A stretch of DNA of 8,785 bases, taken from the NCBI GenBank assembly GCA_905479855.1, contig CAJQOF010000135.1:1-8785 (forward strand), given 5' to 3'. Made by a program: the position numbers and the translations under genes. This document shows, one piece after another, positions 6,161 to 8,785 of the stretch; position 1 is the stretch's first letter; the number at the start of each line of letters is the position of its first letter. Source of the DNA: an uncultured Cytophagales bacterium. GTDB taxonomy: Bacteria; Bacteroidota; Bacteroidia; Cytophagales; Amoebophilaceae. The notes under the pieces are model-generated. The model searched no databases. It was given only the letters and a program-made list of their open reading frames with translations, and was not told the origin of the DNA.

Positions 6161-8311
6161 TCATTCAGGTTTTTCCAACAAAACCTTGTGGGAAAGTCTA
6201 TACTTCCCTGTTTTAGGATCGATTTCTGTGAGTTTTACTTGTATTGCTGCCCCCTCTTCTAGTATATCTACCAAGGTTTCTAAACGCTCCCATCGTACTT
6301 CGGAGATATGCAGCAATCCATCTTTTCCAGGCATAAACTCTACAAAGGCCCCAAAATCTTTGATGGTCTTGATTTTGCCGTTATATATTTCGCCTACAAT
6401 AGGTTCAGCCACCAGGTCTCTTACCATTTGCTCTGCTATTTCAATTGTTTTTTGGTCGGGGGCAAAGAACTTAACAATGCCTGCGCCGTTGGCCTCTTCA
6501 ATGAGCACTGTGGCGCCACTTTCTCGTTGTATTTCTTGAATGACCTTGCCGCCAGGCCCAATGACCGCCCCAATCATCTCTTTGGGAATTTCCATGGTTG
6601 TTATTCTGGGAACGTGCGGCTTGTAGTCTTCCCGGGGTGTGGAGCGCTGTTTGTTCATTTCCTCCAGAATGTGCAAGCGGCCAGCTTTGGACTGCAGCAG
6701 TGCTTCTTCTAGAATTTGATAGGAAAGTCCAGCCACTTTAATGTCCATCTGGCAAGCCGTGATGCCCTTCTGCGTTCCCGCCACCTTAAAGTCCATATCC
6801 CCCAAGTGGTCCTCATCGCCCAGAATATCTGAGAGCACAGCATGTTTCCCAGTTGCTGGGTCTGTTACCAAGCCCATGGCAATGCCTGATACGGGTGCTT
6901 TTATACGGACTCCAGCGTCCATGAGCGCCAAGGAGCCAGCGCATACTGTAGCCATAGAGGAGGATCCGTTGGACTCTAGAATATCAGACACTACGCGAAG
7001 TGTGTAGGGGTTTTCTGCTTCGGGCGGCAAAACTTTCTTCAAAGCGCGCATGGCAAGGTTGCCATGGCCTATTTCTCTTCTGGCAGGACCTCTGTTGGGC
7101 TTTACTTCGCCTGTGGAGAAGCCTGGGAAGTTATAGTGTAGCATAAATCTATTGTAGCCACTCTCCATAGCGCGGTCTATCAGCTGCTCATCTAGCTTGC
7201 TACCTAGTGTAACAGAGGTCAGCGATTGCGTTTCTCCCCTGGTGAAAACGGCGGAACCATGCGCAGTGGGCAGGTAGTCAATCTCAATCCATATAGGGCG
7301 CACTTCATCTAGTTTTCTGCCATCTAGCCGCACTCTCTCCTCCAACACCAAGGCTCTTATGGCCTTTTTCTCAATGGCATGGCAGTAGGTGGTAAAATCA
7401 TCCTTATCCACTTCCTGTTCTGCAAGCAAACCTTGTAGGCATTCATCTTTCACAGCCTCAAACGCTTCCTTTCGCAGTTGCTTGCTCAACCCTTGCCTAG
7501 CTACGGCATAAACTTTGCTGTATAAAGCCTCTTCCACTTGTTTTTCCCATGCCGGTTGCTCTTCTTCTTCAGCATCTATTTCCATGGGGGCATGCGTGGC
7601 ATTCTTGGCATGCATGGCAACCGCAGCGGCCAGCTCTTTCTGAACTTTGCATTGTTCTTGAATGGCTTTGTGGCCAAACTTTATGGCTTCCAACATTTCA
7701 CTCTCCTGCACCTCATTCATTTCGCCTTCTACCATCAGGACATTTTCTTCAGTAGCCCCCACCATTAGGTCAATATCAGCACGCTCTAGCAGCTGTGGAG
7801 CTGGGTTAATAAAGAACTGCCCATCTATTCTGGCAACGCGTGCCTCGGAGATTGGGCCTCCAAAAGGTATGGGGGAGACTGCCAAGGCTGCGGAGGCAGC
7901 TAGTGCTGCTAGGGTATCTGGCAGGATGTTTTTATCGGAAGAGATGAGCGAAATAGCGATTTGTGTTTCGGCCGTGTATCCTTTGGGGAAAAGGGGACGA
8001 ACAGCGCGGTCTACCAAGCGTGATATCAAGATTTCATGATCTCCCAGCCTTCCTTCCCGCTTTAGGAATCCTCCGGGAATCCTTCCCGCTGCTGCGTACT
8101 TCTCTTGGTAGTCTACATAAAGCGGCAAAAATCCTAGCCCTTCTGTAGCTTCTTTTTTAGTGACCACTGTGGCCAGGAGCATGGCGTCACCCATTCTCAC
8201 GACTACCGCCCCGTCAGCCTGCTTGGCCAGCTTTCCAGTTTCAATGCTAATCGTCCGGCCGTCAGCCAGCTGTATGGTTTTTGTTATAGGTTGCATAGTT
8301 ATAGGTTGCAT
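6161..8311 (-). CDS. pnp: Polyribonucleotide nucleotidyltransferase (PNPase)
   Basis: PNPase is a trimeric 3'-to-5' phosphorolytic exoribonuclease that degrades RNA with phosphate, releasing nucleoside diphosphates. All domains are present in 716 residues: a first RNase PH core (about 10-150), the helical linker (about 240-325), a second RNase PH core (about 326-545) with the catalytic set Asp501, Asp507 and Lys509 in [16 protein letters not shown], a KH domain (about 570-632) with the IGPGGK loop at 584-589, and an S1 domain (about 638-712). The length matches the family. ATG 8311 and ATG 8296 are two halves of a 15-base tandem repeat, so the protein starts [10 protein letters not shown] or, from the second ATG, MQPIT. 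Neither has a Shine-Dalgarno site. The broken membrane gene ends ten bases upstream and rpoD follows. rpsO, often next to pnp, is not seen. Confidence 0.97.
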   Translation of the reverse strand: MQPITMQPITKTIQLADGRTISIETGKLAKQADGAVVVRMGDAMLLATVVTKKEATEGLGFLPLYVDYQEKYAAAGRIPGGFLKREGRLGDHEILISRLVDRAVRPLFPKGYTAETQIAISLISSDKNILPDTLAALAASAALAVSPIPFGGPISEARVARIDGQFFINPAPQLLERADIDLMVGATEENVLMVEGEMNEVQESEMLEAIKFGHKAIQEQCKVQKELAAAVAMHAKNATHAPMEIDAEEEEQPAWEKQVEEALYSKVYAVARQGLSKQLRKEAFEAVKDECLQGLLAEQEVDKDDFTTYCHAIEKKAIRALVLEERVRLDGRKLDEVRPIWIEIDYLPTAHGSAVFTRGETQSLTSVTLGSKLDEQLIDRAMESGYNRFMLHYNFPGFSTGEVKPNRGPARREIGHGNLAMRALKKVLPPEAENPYTLRVVSDILESNGSSSMATVCAGSLALMDAGVRIKAPVSGIAMGLVTDPATGKHAVLSDILGDEDHLGDMDFKVAGTQKGITACQMDIKVAGLSYQILEEALLQSKAGRLHILEEMNKQRSTPREDYKPHVPRITTMEIPKEMIGAVIGPGGKVIQEIQRESGATVLIEEANGAGIVKFFAPDQKTIEIAEQMVRDLVAEPIVGEIYNGKIKTIKDFGAFVEFMPGKDGLLHISEVRWERLETLVDILEEGAAIQVKLTEIDPKTGKYRLSHKVLLEKPE

Positions 8312-8312
8312 A
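8283..8312. repeat. 15-bp tandem repeat doubling the pnp start codon
   Basis: Read on the minus strand, TATGCAACCTATAAC occurs twice in a row. Each copy carries an in-frame ATG, giving the doubled N-terminal MQPIT of PNPase. The 15-base length keeps the frame, so either start yields the same enzyme. Confidence 0.95.
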
Positions 8313-8321
8313 GGTTTTTAG

Positions 8322-8693
8322 TTAGCGTTGGGCCGCAGTTGATGATTGAACCACAATGTTTTTATACTTAAGAAGGATGACTAAACTAGCGACAACAAGG
8401 GCTGGAGGTATCACAGACGCTAGTGGATGAAGCACAAAAAAATGCGCTACATAGTGCTGATACGCCCAGTAAGGCTGCATAATACTTTATTGAGCAAACA
8501 AACCTATTGCGAGATACCACCCCCATTTTTTTCGCCAAAAAAGGCCATATGCTACGAGAAAATCTATCACCAACATGATAATGTCTCCTTTAAGCGATGG
8601 TGTCTTGAGGAGATGAATAATTCCCAAAAAATGAATAACAACACCCATCATCGCCACAATCATTGGTACTTTGGCAACGATGGTCGGCTTCAT
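8322..8693 (-). pseudogene. Small membrane protein gene interrupted by an in-frame TAA
   Basis: From ATG 8693, with a purine-rich AGAAGGGAAAG just upstream (the best Shine-Dalgarno-like site in the window), a frame runs 68 codons to TAA at 8487-8489. The same frame then continues 54 codons to TAA at 8322-8324. The parts look like one protein of about 122 residues: hydrophobic segments at about 9-29, 36-53 and 56-68 before the stop, and one at about 91-109 after it (LASVIPPALVVASLVILLKY). The stop falls in or just after the third segment. I do not recognise the family. An ATG at 8480, six bases after the stop, could restart a 52-residue second product. It is either a recent nonsense pseudogene, a gene split in two, or a sequencing error. 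It ends ten bases before pnp and starts 14 bases after a possible upstream gene. Confidence 0.65.
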
Positions 8694-8707
8694 CTTTCCC
8701 TTCTGCT

Positions 8708-8785
8708 TTATCTTTTTTGACGATTCTTGAGGTAAATGGCAGTGGTTGGGGGGCTGCTATCAAGAGACTTTTCGAGCGGTTTTTT
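8708..8785 (-). CDS. Possible C-terminal tail of an unknown gene, cut by window edge
   Basis: A minus-strand frame is open from the right edge for 25 codons to TAA at 8708-8710. The tail is basic and hydrophilic and ends AIYLKNRQKR. It stops 14 bases before the start of the membrane protein gene, a spacing typical of operon neighbours, and the purine-rich site of that gene fits between them. The stretch is too short to assign a family and an open frame of this length can occur by chance. Confidence 0.35.
   Translation of the reverse strand, partial: KKPLEKSLDSSPPTTAIYLKNRQKR

Noticed and set aside
8487..8489. TAA read as a sense codon (alternative genetic code)
   Set aside because: TAA ends rpoD, trxB and other genes here at the expected places, so it is used as a stop.
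18..8720. Plus-strand open frames opposite sufC, trxB, rpoD, pnp and the other genes
   Set aside because: They lie antisense to well-supported minus-strand genes, have no domain likeness and unnatural composition; they are shadows.

Overview
The window looks like a piece of a Bacteroidota genome, probably a host-associated (amoeba or arthropod symbiont-like) member of the Cytophagales/Amoebophilaceae side. The reasons are the short 288-residue primary sigma factor without region 1.1, the pnp then rpoD gene order, the near absence of Shine-Dalgarno sites (starts sit behind A/T-rich leaders), and the mix of a Fic protein, an Rpn/PDDEXK-like protein and decaying gene fragments. The taxonomic call is inference; the base composition by eye is higher in GC than I would expect of Amoebophilus or Cardinium.

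Every convincing gene is on the minus strand, so the window reads right to left. At the right edge is what may be the C-terminal tail of an unknown gene (8708-8785). Next is a small membrane protein gene cut by an in-frame TAA (8322-8693), ten bases before pnp (polynucleotide phosphorylase, 6161-8311). A 190-base gap leads to the primary sigma factor gene rpoD (5104-5970). Directly behind rpoD is a truncated 25-codon copy of the trxB start, then full-length trxB (thioredoxin reductase, 4026-4961).

The 617 bases between trxB and the fic gene (3409-4025) hold no intact gene. They hold a family of diverged repeats, including a 66-base element present twice, 297 bases apart, with one mismatch. 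Each copy contains a perfect 16-bp stem-loop. One copy forms the immediate leader and first codons of fic (2176-3408); the other carries a decayed remnant of the fic start.

Left of fic lies sufC (Fe-S assembly ATPase, 1296-2036), which has neither sufB nor sufD beside it. Then come an unrecognised 169-residue gene (730-1239) and the start of a PD-(D/E)XK transposase-like gene that runs off the left edge (1-645).

Functionally, the right half is a housekeeping cluster (RNA turnover, transcription initiation, thiol redox). The left half is accessory and rearranged. The most unusual features are the local duplications: the 128-bp tandem copy of the trxB start, the doubled fic leader with its hairpin, and the doubled pnp start codon. 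I see no CRISPR array, tRNA, rRNA or complete insertion sequence, and nothing I would call a new multi-gene system.
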